Source: Bacteroidales bacterium (GTDB lineage: Bacteria > Bacteroidota > Bacteroidia > Bacteroidales > B18-G4). Taken from it: a DNA stretch of 15,962 bases. The stretch covers positions 1-15,962 of the forward strand of contig JAGLEK010000308.1 of NCBI GenBank assembly GCA_023145125.1, given 5' to 3'. The translations under genes and the position numbers were made by a program. Below the pieces are notes generated by a model, which worked only from the letters and a program-made list of their open reading frames with translations, was not told where the DNA came from and ran no database searches. Positions 1 through 9,747 of the stretch are shown here, one piece after another (the stretch's first letter is position 1; each line of letters begins with the position of its first letter).

Positions 1-51
1 CAAGCCACGAGGAATAATTTAATTTAAGATAATGAGACAAAAAAGGATGAT

Positions 52-525
52 TTACCTGCTGATTTCGAGGACCTCAAAGGTGACCTTCCCGGCAGGTACC
101 AGGATATCAACGGTATCACCGACCTTTTTCCCCAGCAGGCCTTTTGCAATGGGAGAGCTAACTGATATCTTTCCGGATTTCAGGTCAGCTTCACTTTCAG
201 GCACCAGGGTGTATGTCATCAAGGCGTTATTTTTGAGATTTTTGATCTTCACCACAGAAAGGATAAGTATCTTGGATGTATCCATCTTGGACTCGTCGAT
301 GATGCGTGCATTACGGATCTCCTCCTGCAGTTTTGATATTTGCAACTCGAGCATACCCTGCGCATTCTTGGCTGCGTCGTATTCAGCATTCTCCGACAGG
401 TCTCCTTTGTCTCGTGCTTCAGCTATTTGCTTTGAGATATCAGGGCGTTGTACGGATTCAAGGTGTTCAAGTTCCTCTTTCAGCTTTTTCAAGCCCTCCT
501 TAGTATAATATTTTACTTCTGACAT
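52..525 (-). CDS. greA: Transcription elongation factor GreA
   Basis: GreA rescues backtracked RNA polymerase: it inserts its coiled coil into the secondary channel and stimulates cleavage of the 3' end of the transcript. The 157-residue product has the usual family length. Residues 1-75 form the charged N-terminal coiled coil; the tip carries ARDKGDLSENAEYDAAK (about residues 37-53), in which D42 and E45 correspond to the acidic pair that coordinates the catalytic metal. Residues about 80-157 form the FKBP-like C-terminal domain, ending in VTFEVLEISR. The frame stays open upstream to 582, but the start at 525 (MSEVKYYTKEGL) gives the normal N-terminus, and the extension would read through a hairpin that looks like the terminator of the preceding operon. 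No strong Shine-Dalgarno sequence is present, as is common in this phylum. The 51 bases downstream hold no recognisable gene. Confidence 0.97.
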   Translation of the reverse strand: MSEVKYYTKEGLKKLKEELEHLESVQRPDISKQIAEARDKGDLSENAEYDAAKNAQGMLELQISKLQEEIRNARIIDESKMDTSKILILSVVKIKNLKNNALMTYTLVPESEADLKSGKISVSSPIAKGLLGKKVGDTVDILVPAGKVTFEVLEISR

Positions 526-544
526 AGAACTTGTATTGGTATTT

Positions 545-574
545 GAAAAGAATGAAAGACCCTTAAGTAAAGGG
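545..574 (-). terminator. Weak intrinsic terminator after the outer-membrane operon
   Basis: On the minus strand a 5-bp perfect stem CCCTT/AAGGG with a 5-base loop (560-574) is followed by a T-rich tract, TCTTTCATTCTTTTC (559-545). It lies 48 bases past the stop codon of the PorV/PorQ-like gene and 35 bases before the greA start, where transcription of the three-gene operon would be expected to end. The stem is short and the tract is interrupted, so some readthrough into greA is likely. Confidence 0.45.
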
Positions 575-621
575 CCTTCCATATATGAAAAAAATTAAAA
601 GTCCGGATTTAAACCAGTGGC

Positions 622-1680
622 TTAAAATACCACGCGTGCTCCAATGCTGTGTGTCCCTGAGAAAGGATCTGTTGCTCTGTATGAATAGTCAATATCAATA
701 GAGGATCCTTTTTCCTTATTGGTGGGGATAGAAACAGTTAAACCTGCGCTGGGACCTGTAAAGACGTTGGTCCTGTCCGCTTTTTTGGTGATACCATCTT
801 CATAAGTATAGCCAACACGGAGCATCAGGTATGTTTTGAGAGCATATTCCAAACCTCCAATAAACTGATCTTTCCCGAAGGAGTTTGACCTGAAATTTAT
901 GGCAATGGTTATTCTGTTCCAATCGCCGATATAGAAATCATAAGCTGCCCCGATATCCAATGCTGTTGGGAGCTCAAAGGATTCAGATGGCATGTTCATG
1001 GAGAAAGCATTCTCCTGTTCTGCGAGGAATGCTGTTTGCAGCAATCCATCACCTGAGAACTTCATCCGGGGCCCAATATTCTTAAGGGATATACCAAACT
1101 TGATCTGATCCATTTCCCCGCTCACATATTGAATACCGGCATCAATGGCAATCCCCTGTGCGTTTGCATCAGCAATCGACTCAGAAATTATCTTGACGGT
1201 GATACCACCATATATGCTGTTTGAGAAAGCTTTGGCATAAGCGATAGAAATATTCATGAGGTTTGGCTTGTACACACCTCTGCCTCCTTCCGGTGAATTT
1301 GGGGTTGTCACTTCGATTTCCCCAAAATTCATTGAGACCACATTCAACCCGATCACCCCTGCATCGCCGATTCGCTGCGAAAATCCAAATGCAAACATGC
1401 TAATATCGGTACCTTTAAGGTAGGTGGTGTGAGAAAACACCAGTTCGGTTCTGTTGGTGAAGGCTAAACCTGCAACATTAATGAACATGGATTCAAGTCC
1501 ATTAACATTCGCGGTTGATACATTGCCCCAACCCGAACTTCTCGCCCAGGGATTGATTAACAACTCTGTGGCACCAGCCTGTCCCGAACGGTCTTTATTT
1601 CCTGCATACAGGCTACTATCCGGAATGATTAACATGCCGATTATGACGAGTGTAATTAAGTATTTATAAAAACTCTTCAT
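622..1680 (-). CDS. PorV/PorQ-family outer-membrane beta-barrel protein
   Basis: The product is 352 residues. A signal peptide (MKSFYKYLITLVIIGMLIIPDSSLYAG, cleaved near residue 26) is followed by a segment like the PorV/PorQ (UPF0164-like) N-terminus: GATELLINPWARSSGWGN, then a stretch ending in MFINVAGLAF that matches the family's '(Y)WNPAGLA' motif. Alternating polar/hydrophobic strands follow, and the protein ends in GARVVF; a terminal aromatic is typical of barrels folded by the BAM complex. PorV of the T9SS is an outer-membrane shuttle that carries cargo from the translocon to the attachment complex. This copy is more likely a paralogue than the housekeeping PorV, because it sits last in an operon behind one large T9SS cargo and a TonB receptor. 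The start at 1680 is chosen over 1722 because it gives a compact signal peptide; the gap to the cargo stop is then 45 bases. Assigning it to the family is fairly safe; the shuttle role is inference. Confidence 0.8.
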   Translation of the reverse strand: MKSFYKYLITLVIIGMLIIPDSSLYAGNKDRSGQAGATELLINPWARSSGWGNVSTANVNGLESMFINVAGLAFTNRTELVFSHTTYLKGTDISMFAFGFSQRIGDAGVIGLNVVSMNFGEIEVTTPNSPEGGRGVYKPNLMNISIAYAKAFSNSIYGGITVKIISESIADANAQGIAIDAGIQYVSGEMDQIKFGISLKNIGPRMKFSGDGLLQTAFLAEQENAFSMNMPSESFELPTALDIGAAYDFYIGDWNRITIAINFRSNSFGKDQFIGGLEYALKTYLMLRVGYTYEDGITKKADRTNVFTGPSAGLTVSIPTNKEKGSSIDIDYSYRATDPFSGTHSIGARVVF

Positions 1681-1725
1681 ACTTACTATATTTAGTGTTA
1701 TTAATATCATTTTCTCAAACATGCA

Positions 1726-4700
1726 TTAAAAAGTATTCAAATCCGGTGGACGCAAGATCCCGAACCATTTAAGCACTTTTTCACCAACATTTGTATTAAC
1801 ATGTACTATGTAAATACCTCCTGCAATCGGAATACCGGCAAAGTTTTTAAGATCCCAGTCAACAAAGGTTTCTTCTGAGTCTTTGGTCAGCTGGCGGACA
1901 AGCGTCCCATTCACATTGTAAATTGTAATAGTGGCCTGCTGAGGCAGATTGGTGATCTTGATCCTGTTATCAAGTGCATTATTCTCATAACTACTATATG
2001 CATAGTATGGATTAGGCACGATGTTGATAAGATCAAGGTCAGATTCAGCTTTGGTTGCGCTATACTGTGTTGTAGCAACACCCTCAGTTTTGAAAGTATA
2101 AGTAGGCCAGTTATGGTTAGTAGAATCCGTACTTACATATTCGTCGGCCGGTGGTGTTGAGAAGTACCTGCGGTAAGGCTTCGACATTCTTATACTCAGT
2201 GTCCAGTCATTGTTCTCCGGCAGCCATGTCCGTCCTTCGATGGAAAGAGGCATACCAACCCACATCATGGTTGAGTAAATAATTGGCTCATAAACAGCAG
2301 GCGGTGGAGGTGCAGGCTGTAAGGTGTCATAAATATGCGGTGCTTTTAACAGATAAGCACAAGCATCATAGGCCGGGAATTCATACCTAAGGGTAACACT
2401 GGTTGTTGGGTATACCTTGGTGGTATGATTCATGATATAAACGTAGTGCATTCCCCCAAACAGCGGATTTCCGAAGAAGCTAAATTGATTTGGGGTTGGG
2501 TTGAACAACATATCACGGCCGTTTTCGCCAACCAGGAATGAGTTTTCTCCGAACACAACATTCAGCCTTTCGCCTGTTTCGATGTTGATGGCATATCCCG
2601 GGAACCAGCCAAATCCGGTTTCTGAAATATAGTTGGGATCGTTGGGATCGGTGCTTGCACCACTTCCTTCAGGAGCAGGATTTCCGTCTTTATCAACGGA
2701 TTGTGCTGCTCTGAGGTCGAAGCGGTCAACACCGCCTTCTGTAAGAGTATTGTCGGCACACATTTCAAGGATCATCGAACGAGACCACTTTGATTTGTCA
2801 GCAGTAAGCACAATGTCAACACTTGCTATGTCTCCCATCGGGCTCTGGGTCTTAGAAAGACTGTTAAATGCCGGTCCCGCATCACTTTGGTCATCATGGG
2901 CAACCATGACATAAGGTGACCATGTACCCAGTGCAATCTTTTCAAATGCGGCATCAGGGTCAAATGCATTTGGCATGTTCCAGTCATTGAATTTGGAGTT
3001 TCCCTGATCCTGATATGTACCGGAACGGATCCAGTTGGCAGGACTTGACGGAAGGTCTGTGTCCTCTACGCCACTAACCCACCTTAGAGTACTATCACCA
3101 TAGGAAGTAGAAGATGTAATCAGGCCGTTATTCGCTGAAATACTGTCACCCGGATAACCAGGTTGGTTAATTTGTACAGAAAGGCCAAGGTCGAGGAATA
3201 ATTGCTCGTAATTGTAAATGATATCTTTATCAGCAGTGTACACTTCACCGGATACGATATTGGTGAGTTGCCACATTGCTGAGTCGATCTTGATAGTATC
3301 ACTACCTTTATAAACCACGTCGGTGAACTCAAGTTTGTACTCTGCATTGATCACATTCAGCGGATCGATCACTTTAACATTGAGTGGTCCCTGGCCATAT
3401 TTATAGACTGCTTCATAAGCGATAGGGTAGTCCGGCCCACCCATTACATTCAATGAATCGGCAGCAGGCTTATTCATGATCTCAGCAATAGTTTCTTCTG
3501 TAAGATCGATGATCATACCACCATTGCCATTACCTTCAATCCTGGTAATTTGAGGCCCTTCGCCGTATTCAGAATTCAGAATGGTACCATTAACAGTTGG
3601 ATGAGGAATAGCAGTGTATGTTTTGATATTCAAACGGCCGGCAAGATAAGTCTTCTTCTGTCCAAGCAAGCCATTCAACACGGCAGGCTCCTGGCTGTAA
3701 GGCATGTATTCATTGTATGAATATGCAATTACAGTGTAATAGTATTGTTTGAAGTTGGTAAGCTGACGGTTTGTAGTACCAAATTTATCTTCAGTGATCT
3801 TAAAGGAATGAACGATTCCATTATCACCGCCTTCAACCTCCATTACAGGAATGTTGCCTCCGATGGCTTTGTCGAAATAGTAGTTGACAAGGTCGGTTAC
3901 GCCATTCTTAATATCATATTGCGCAATAAGCCTGACCTGATCCGCATCGTTTCTACTTTCAAGTGTTACGGTTGCGTTGGCAAGCTGATAGATCTGGTAT
4001 CCTTCAAAAGCATATATTGAGTCGGACCGTTCACCTGTTTCAGTGCCCGGGAGAGGCTGGGTGATGGTATTGTCATACTCAGCATATTCTTCCAGATAGT
4101 TATTTGATGTTTTAGAATTAGAGATATAAATAATAAGTTCTTTGTTCAGCTCAACGATGCTTAAGTCCGGAGCAGTTGGCCCGTCAAGCACCTTGAAGCA
4201 GTTATCAAAAAGCTTCTGGCATTTATCATCAACAGTACGCAGCAGTTCAACAGATGCCCAGGGGCCACCTGATGTAGCACGTGCCCACGGAATACCAACG
4301 GTAATGTAATTTACGGCACCGGGTTCGAGTGTAAAAGGACCGGCTGACTGCATAAAACGCCTGTCGTAAGGGTTGTTGTCAGCAGATTCTTCATTCCAGT
4401 AAACACCGTTCTGATTATATCCGCCATTAGGTGGAGTCCCTTGTGTACCCCAGTTACAGGGGTCGGAATCGTCAGGGAACATAAAGTCACATTCAGGACC
4501 AACAGCACCTGAATTAAAGTGAGCATTTCCACCATAGAGCATATGGGTATTATCTTTCCAGAATCCTCTGAGGTAGTTGTAATACTCAGGTGCAATGCTT
4601 GGGTCACCCTGCGGGCCACCGGAGTTGTTATGATAAACGAAACGGCGCATCCCGAAACGTTCATCATCTACGATAAGGTTTCCAAAGTTAACACCATTGA

Positions 4701-5967
4701 TGGCCATCGGATCCCATTCGAACGGGGAATTCAGGATGGAGCAATCACCTGTAAATGCAGGGTTGTCGCGACCGTCAGGATCAATGTAAGGACCCTGGAA
4801 GAAGTCAACACCAATAGCAGGTGGCTGGTCGCCATATGCTTCGGGCTCTCCCGAACCATCAACGGAAACACCATTGTAGCAATAACCAAGTCCCCTATCT
4901 ACGTCACAACCAACATAGTCGTCCCATGCATAACCCAGGTCAGTATCAACCCAGGGGCTGAAATATGTATTTGTAAGGGTAAATGTGGAGCGGTTGATGA
5001 TCTCGTAGGTGTAGAATGTCATATTGTTGATCTCATCATTGGTGGCAAAGGCAAAAGCCTGTGCACGGATCTCCAAACCAATGGAGGCTCCCTGTGTTTC
5101 AGAATGGAAATTACCTTTGTCATTGAATATCCACCATAAAGTCTGGTCACCTTTCAGTACCTGGTCAACAAGGATACTACCCGAGACTGTGCCCATGAGT
5201 GATTCCTCCATGGTTACCTGGGGAGTATAATTCGGGTCACCGGCAAAATTAAGCGGGCAGAGTTCATTAGTAATGTCATAATAGGGATAATCACCCTGGT
5301 CGGGGTTATAATCTCCATCGCCATCCGTATCGAAGAAAGGAGCAAGGTAATAGCTTTGGTTTTTAGCAACATCTCCATGTGCAGGATAGTCACGAATCGA
5401 CGGCGGGATGCTGTAGTCCGGATATTCCAACGCCCTGTTACTGCTGGTCCACCATGCGAGGTATTCATTTATCTCAGCACGGGTTATCATGTAATGTTGA
5501 TCAAATTTGGCGCAGGTAGACTCATCAACAGAGGCTGTTCCATCGATAGTCAGTGGGCCGGGCCAGTAGTCATTACCTGACTGACGATACCTGACAGCAG
5601 CAAGTTTCAACTGGTTATTGATATCAAGTCCCCCGATCCATAGTGATCCGGAAAACAAGGATGTGGCTGTTCCGGCTTTAGGAATAAAGTACTGGGCTCC
5701 GATACCACCCGGGAGGTCCCACCACATGTCACCACCGGTATTGATCCTCGCGCGGGCATTATTAATATCAAGGAATCGAAAGCTTGATGCCGCAGCACAA
5801 CCGGCAGTAGTTTCCTTTATGGTCTGCGAACTTTTTCCATCTCCCTTATATTCCTCAGCATATGCACCCTGAACCAGCGTTATGCAGAGTATAGCAATAA
5901 ATAAATGGCGAAATATATTTTTCATGGTTGCTGTATTATTTTTAGTTTTCATTTTTAAGGCGTTCAT
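1726..5967 (-). CDS. Large secreted protein with T9SS C-terminal sorting domain
   Basis: This 1413-residue exported protein has a signal peptide (hydrophobic core about residues 21-36, cleavage after AYA at 37). The start is uncertain: ATG codons at 5967, 5952 and 5925 are all in frame. 5967 follows a GAGAGA sequence; 5925 gives the neatest signal peptide. Residues about 64-140 contain the segment FRFLDINNARARINTGGDMW, then LFSGSLWIGGLD and RQSGNDYWPGPL, a pattern I associate with large Bacteroidetes T9SS proteins. Residues 213-226 (DTDGDGDYNPDQGD) look like a calcium-binding loop. Residues about 1310-1413 form the sorting region: NIVPNPYY, a FlgD-like Ig fold with TITIYNVNGTLVRQL, then GIPIAGGIYIVHVNT and GEKVLKWFG. 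The protein should cross the outer membrane by the T9SS and lose or process its C-terminus there. Thirteen residues (WFGILRPPDLNTF) follow the lysine near which canonical type A signals end. No enzyme motif was recognised; a binding or structural surface role fits better. It starts 16 bases after the TonB receptor stop. Confidence 0.88.
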   Translation of the reverse strand: MNALKMKTKNNTATMKNIFRHLFIAILCITLVQGAYAEEYKGDGKSSQTIKETTAGCAAASSFRFLDINNARARINTGGDMWWDLPGGIGAQYFIPKAGTATSLFSGSLWIGGLDINNQLKLAAVRYRQSGNDYWPGPLTIDGTASVDESTCAKFDQHYMITRAEINEYLAWWTSSNRALEYPDYSIPPSIRDYPAHGDVAKNQSYYLAPFFDTDGDGDYNPDQGDYPYYDITNELCPLNFAGDPNYTPQVTMEESLMGTVSGSILVDQVLKGDQTLWWIFNDKGNFHSETQGASIGLEIRAQAFAFATNDEINNMTFYTYEIINRSTFTLTNTYFSPWVDTDLGYAWDDYVGCDVDRGLGYCYNGVSVDGSGEPEAYGDQPPAIGVDFFQGPYIDPDGRDNPAFTGDCSILNSPFEWDPMAINGVNFGNLIVDDERFGMRRFVYHNNSGGPQGDPSIAPEYYNYLRGFWKDNTHMLYGGNAHFNSGAVGPECDFMFPDDSDPCNWGTQGTPPNGGYNQNGVYWNEESADNNPYDRRFMQSAGPFTLEPGAVNYITVGIPWARATSGGPWASVELLRTVDDKCQKLFDNCFKVLDGPTAPDLSIVELNKELIIYISNSKTSNNYLEEYAEYDNTITQPLPGTETGERSDSIYAFEGYQIYQLANATVTLESRNDADQVRLIAQYDIKNGVTDLVNYYFDKAIGGNIPVMEVEGGDNGIVHSFKITEDKFGTTNRQLTNFKQYYYTVIAYSYNEYMPYSQEPAVLNGLLGQKKTYLAGRLNIKTYTAIPHPTVNGTILNSEYGEGPQITRIEGNGNGGMIIDLTEETIAEIMNKPAADSLNVMGGPDYPIAYEAVYKYGQGPLNVKVIDPLNVINAEYKLEFTDVVYKGSDTIKIDSAMWQLTNIVSGEVYTADKDIIYNYEQLFLDLGLSVQINQPGYPGDSISANNGLITSSTSYGDSTLRWVSGVEDTDLPSSPANWIRSGTYQDQGNSKFNDWNMPNAFDPDAAFEKIALGTWSPYVMVAHDDQSDAGPAFNSLSKTQSPMGDIASVDIVLTADKSKWSRSMILEMCADNTLTEGGVDRFDLRAAQSVDKDGNPAPEGSGASTDPNDPNYISETGFGWFPGYAINIETGERLNVVFGENSFLVGENGRDMLFNPTPNQFSFFGNPLFGGMHYVYIMNHTTKVYPTTSVTLRYEFPAYDACAYLLKAPHIYDTLQPAPPPPAVYEPIIYSTMMWVGMPLSIEGRTWLPENNDWTLSIRMSKPYRRYFSTPPADEYVSTDSTNHNWPTYTFKTEGVATTQYSATKAESDLDLINIVPNPYYAYSSYENNALDNRIKITNLPQQATITIYNVNGTLVRQLTKDSEETFVDWDLKNFAGIPIAGGIYIVHVNTNVGEKVLKWFGILRPPDLNTF

Positions 5968-5983
5968 CCTGCTTATCTCTCGC

Positions 5984-8900
5984 TTAGAAGTTAAATATCA
6001 CACCAAAATGGATCGTCCTGGGACTACTGTAATGCCATGGACGGTCGACGAAGATCGCGTAAAGATCACGATATGATTGTGGATCGAGCTGCTCATTGAT
6101 CTCACGTTGCCATTCAGGCGCAGCAAGGTAGCCATCATCATCAGGGTTCCCGGTAGCCGGGTACACTTGTATGACATTTTGAGTGTTCAGAACGTTATTG
6201 ATGGAGAAATATATATTCAGGTTTCCTAGTCTTGGGTTGTCGCCTTTGCCCATGGTAAGCGGAATGTCTTTGTCAATACGGATATCCATACGGAACTGCC
6301 ATGGCAGGCGGGATCCGAAGTAAGTACCCTGAAGAAGCCTTGTTCCACCACTGAGCTGGCTATATATATTACGTGACCTGGTATATGGTGTACCCGATCC
6401 ACCGGTAAGTGTCATTGACAGCCCATAATTGTTCAGAAGCTGTAAAGGGGCTTTGCCTTTCTTATCACGATTGATGGTAGGACCTTGATATTTAGTTCCT
6501 CTGCCATATCTGTAGTCTAAGAATACATTAAAACTGTGACGACGGTCCCATGCAAGCGGGAAGGTCGTTCTCAGATTCGGCAAACCGGAAGAAACAAGCG
6601 CAGCGGCAGTTGTTGTACTGGAACCTGTTCCATTTGCAAACTGCAAAGTATAATAAGCGCTGATCCTGGCATTGTTTGTCCTCCTGAGGTCATATTGGAT
6701 AGTCATCCCTTTAACAGTACCGAAGTCAATGTTATTATAAGATGTATAATCTTTCGGATATGCACCGTTAAAGCGATAGATCTGAATCATATCCCTCATT
6801 TCCCTGTAGAAAGCTACAAACTTCAAGGATGAAGTAGGTGAAAGTTTCTGCTGGAAACCAAGCTCGTAGTCGATGGTTTTTGAAGGTTTCAGGTTGGGAT
6901 TGTTAATAGTTCCTCCAATATTATCAAAGTAATAATATACCCTTGGATCAGAAAAGTAGTTTGATGTAGGACGCTGTGTCAGCACATCGTAATGCGCAAA
7001 GAACAGGGCAACATCGGAGATCGGAAATGAGAAGGAGATCCTGGGCATTACATTGATCTGTGGATTATAATCCTCAAATGATTGCATAGGTGGTTTTGTG
7101 AGGCTTGCATCGACCAGGTAGGGTGAAACACCTGAACCCACATTCAATATATTGGGGTCCTGGATCTCTGTACCCTCGGCATTATACCATGTGTTCTCAT
7201 CACGGTACCCTGTGATCCTTGTGGGGTTGTTTACATTGTCAACATAAACAATGTAGTCAGAACCCATATTGCTTGGATGTTCAGCTGCTTGTCCACCAAC
7301 ACTCAAAACCTCGTTCACGGACCTGGCCGGGTACAGAAGGTATGGATCTTTCAGCACCATCTGGTTAGCATCAAAGCGGTCAACACGTATACCTATGTTG
7401 AAGATCAGATCTTTGAAAGTAAATTTATCCTGGATAAATCCTGCCATGTAAATAGGTTCGGCAGCGGCTATGGTACGTGTATAGTTACCATCATCATCCG
7501 TTTCAGTGAAGAAATCCTCAAAGCTGGGCTTACTCTTCAATTTGTTACCTTCATAATCATAACCGATGGCGGTAACATACCAGTTGCCATCATTGAGAAG
7601 TTCATCCGGACTGAACATGCCTATGTCGAATAGTTCTTCTCCAACGGATATTGTATGTGATACGTTGTTCTCGTCGAAATATTGAATACTGTTTGAATTA
7701 TAATCGTATGACTGGATGATGATGAAATCAGTTCCATCAACGCTAAGTCCAAGCCTTTTTCTCAGGTTCATGTCGAAAACACGCTGTGAGGCGGCATCAT
7801 ATCTTCTTTTGTATTCGATTGTATCCTGAAATACACCATCTCTGTAAATAAACTCAGGATTGTCAACATCGAGTTCCTGGATATGGAAGTTAGTCAATCC
7901 GTCCATTAAAGTCCACAAGCCTGTTGGACCCACAGAATAGTTGCGGTTCTGGCGTTGCTCATACTGGATGCCAAACTTAAATTCATGGTTACCGATATCC
8001 ATAGAACCTGTGGCATTTACACTGATCTGTGAATTGTCGTACTCACGGTATCCTGTCTGGTTAGCTCCCGGAAGGGCAAACATACCATATACTCCCGGAG
8101 GGCCCTGGCCATTAAGAAGGCCTCCGCCTAACTGTACCTGGTCGGCATTTTCCCAGTTACCTTCCGGATTGGGATACAATGAATAATATGTAGAGGTGAA
8201 GTTACTGACATAAGGGTTCTCGCTGCCCGGTGTAAATGTATATAATGTGTCATAGATGTTATCCATGATATACACATTATTATAATATTGTCCACCGATA
8301 GTATCAGATCCCAATGTATAGTTTTTGGCAAAGTGAGAGTTGAATGAACCAAGGTGTCCATATTTGAATACATCGTTTTTATGATCAGGATCGTGAGTTG
8401 ATCCGCTGACACTCTGATAATCCGCCTGGATAGAATAATAAACGTTTTTGACAAGTGAATTCTTTTCAGGATCATTCGGAAAACGCTGGGTAAAGCGGCC
8501 GAACACCCTCCAGGTCTGGTTGTTATAGAGAGCATTTTTATCATAGTTGAACATCGAACTTCCGTAGTTAGAGGCATTGCCCTTGTTGTAGTTGTACTGA
8601 CCACCGAAAGTAAGGTTCACGGTAGGCCCTGTTCGTACATCAATCTTACCGGAAAGGTTGATATTATACCTTGATGTGTTTGATGTTGTCTTTATCTTTT
8701 CCAGGTCGCTCATCCTGGTATATTCACCATTGACAAAGGTACCTCCTGATTCCAGTCCGGAAACCCTCAACGGATTTTGCTGCAGGTATGAGATATATTC
8801 ATCTGTACCTCTATACATGTCTCCGGAATAAGGCCTTCCATCCTGGCGGTGGGTAAAATCAGCACCGATAAAATAACCCAGCAGGGATTGTCCTTTTTTA

Positions 8901-9703
8901 CCCGTCTCAGCAGATTTTCTTCTGAAGATAGGCCCGTTAAGGTTGATACCGACACGGTTGTACCCGAAAGGATCAAGAAATTCCGATGTTTCGAGTTCAA
9001 TCCCGGCACCAAATATCCTGGACGGCCCTCTTGTGGTAACCTCAACAACACCACCGGTAGCATCACCGTACTGTGCCGGCAGACCACCGAGGATCACCGA
9101 CTGCTGTGCAATGGCTGATTGTGGTAGTGAGAGTGAGCCAATCACTGGCATACCATCAATATAATAGCGTGTGTTAGCTGTACGCGCCCCACGGATACTT
9201 CCGGCTTCGCCATCTCTGGAGAAAACCCCGCCAATGGTTGCCGCAATGGAACCAACAGAACGGTTCGGCATCTTCTGGATCTCTTCCTGGGTGACAGTAC
9301 CGCCGCTAACGGTTTTATCCTTATCGATCAGCGGGACTATATAGTCGATAATCTCGACCTCTTTAAGTCCAATCGCGGCTGAAGTCATTTCGATATCAAA
9401 GAAGCGGGTTTGGTTAGCATTGATCTGAACCCCTCTTATGAGTACTTCATTGTACCCGATGAAAGTGGCCTTGACATCGTATTTGCCCGGAGGGATTGGC
9501 TTGATAACATATTTCCCGTTAATGTCGGAAGAAGCTCCACCTTCCTGGGAGCCACCAACTTCGAGTACAATATTGACAAAAGGAAGTTCTTCCTTGGTTT
9601 CTTTGTCAATCACCTTTCCCTGCAGCGTACCGGAAGTTTGGGGGAATACCACCAGACTGGTAGCCAGTACAATACCAATAGTTAGAAGTAAATTTCTTAA
9701 CAT
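5984..9703 (-). CDS. TonB-dependent outer-membrane receptor with carboxypeptidase-regulatory-like domain
   Basis: This 1239-residue product has four parts in order: a signal peptide (1-22, ending VVFPQT); a carboxypeptidase-regulatory-like beta-sandwich at about 25-108 (GTLQGKVIDKETKEELPFVNI, IPPGKYDVKATFIGY); a plug at about 135-230 with RGARTANTRYYIDGMPV and GGLPAQYGDATGGVVEVTTRG; and a long 22-strand-type barrel ending HFGVIFNF with a C-terminal Phe. Proteins of this kind sit in the outer membrane and use TonB-ExbBD energy to import substrates, or in some cases to release secreted proteins. No SusD-like lipoprotein lies beside it, so this is not an ordinary SusCD glycan-uptake pair. Downstream are a T9SS cargo gene (16-base gap) and a PorV/PorQ-like gene, so the receptor probably heads a three-gene operon. 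A promoter-like sequence and paired repeats lie in the 126-base gap upstream. The substrate cannot be told from the sequence. Confidence 0.93.
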   Translation of the reverse strand: MLRNLLLTIGIVLATSLVVFPQTSGTLQGKVIDKETKEELPFVNIVLEVGGSQEGGASSDINGKYVIKPIPPGKYDVKATFIGYNEVLIRGVQINANQTRFFDIEMTSAAIGLKEVEIIDYIVPLIDKDKTVSGGTVTQEEIQKMPNRSVGSIAATIGGVFSRDGEAGSIRGARTANTRYYIDGMPVIGSLSLPQSAIAQQSVILGGLPAQYGDATGGVVEVTTRGPSRIFGAGIELETSEFLDPFGYNRVGINLNGPIFRRKSAETGKKGQSLLGYFIGADFTHRQDGRPYSGDMYRGTDEYISYLQQNPLRVSGLESGGTFVNGEYTRMSDLEKIKTTSNTSRYNINLSGKIDVRTGPTVNLTFGGQYNYNKGNASNYGSSMFNYDKNALYNNQTWRVFGRFTQRFPNDPEKNSLVKNVYYSIQADYQSVSGSTHDPDHKNDVFKYGHLGSFNSHFAKNYTLGSDTIGGQYYNNVYIMDNIYDTLYTFTPGSENPYVSNFTSTYYSLYPNPEGNWENADQVQLGGGLLNGQGPPGVYGMFALPGANQTGYREYDNSQISVNATGSMDIGNHEFKFGIQYEQRQNRNYSVGPTGLWTLMDGLTNFHIQELDVDNPEFIYRDGVFQDTIEYKRRYDAASQRVFDMNLRKRLGLSVDGTDFIIIQSYDYNSNSIQYFDENNVSHTISVGEELFDIGMFSPDELLNDGNWYVTAIGYDYEGNKLKSKPSFEDFFTETDDDGNYTRTIAAAEPIYMAGFIQDKFTFKDLIFNIGIRVDRFDANQMVLKDPYLLYPARSVNEVLSVGGQAAEHPSNMGSDYIVYVDNVNNPTRITGYRDENTWYNAEGTEIQDPNILNVGSGVSPYLVDASLTKPPMQSFEDYNPQINVMPRISFSFPISDVALFFAHYDVLTQRPTSNYFSDPRVYYYFDNIGGTINNPNLKPSKTIDYELGFQQKLSPTSSLKFVAFYREMRDMIQIYRFNGAYPKDYTSYNNIDFGTVKGMTIQYDLRRTNNARISAYYTLQFANGTGSSTTTAAALVSSGLPNLRTTFPLAWDRRHSFNVFLDYRYGRGTKYQGPTINRDKKGKAPLQLLNNYGLSMTLTGGSGTPYTRSRNIYSQLSGGTRLLQGTYFGSRLPWQFRMDIRIDKDIPLTMGKGDNPRLGNLNIYFSINNVLNTQNVIQVYPATGNPDDDGYLAAPEWQREINEQLDPQSYRDLYAIFVDRPWHYSSPRTIHFGVIFNF

Positions 9704-9747
9704 ACCATGATAATTTTATGTTAGATAAACACTGTGCAATGAGTTCG

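Noticed and set aside
1..51. Possible start of another minus-strand gene downstream of greA
   Set aside because: A GTG occurs near the window edge but only a few bases follow, too little to support a gene.
32..508. Plus-strand open frame of 158 codons opposite greA
   Set aside because: It lies wholly antisense to a clear GreA gene, its product shows no family features, and it is Ser/Phe-rich as expected from reading the complement of Lys/Glu codons.
4519..5139. Plus-strand open frame of 206 codons inside the T9SS cargo gene
   Set aside because: It is antisense to a well-supported coding region; no signal, domain or start context supports it.
5984..9703. SusC-type glycan uptake locus
   Set aside because: No SusD-like lipoprotein or carbohydrate-active enzyme gene is next to the receptor; the neighbours are a T9SS cargo and a PorV/PorQ-like gene.
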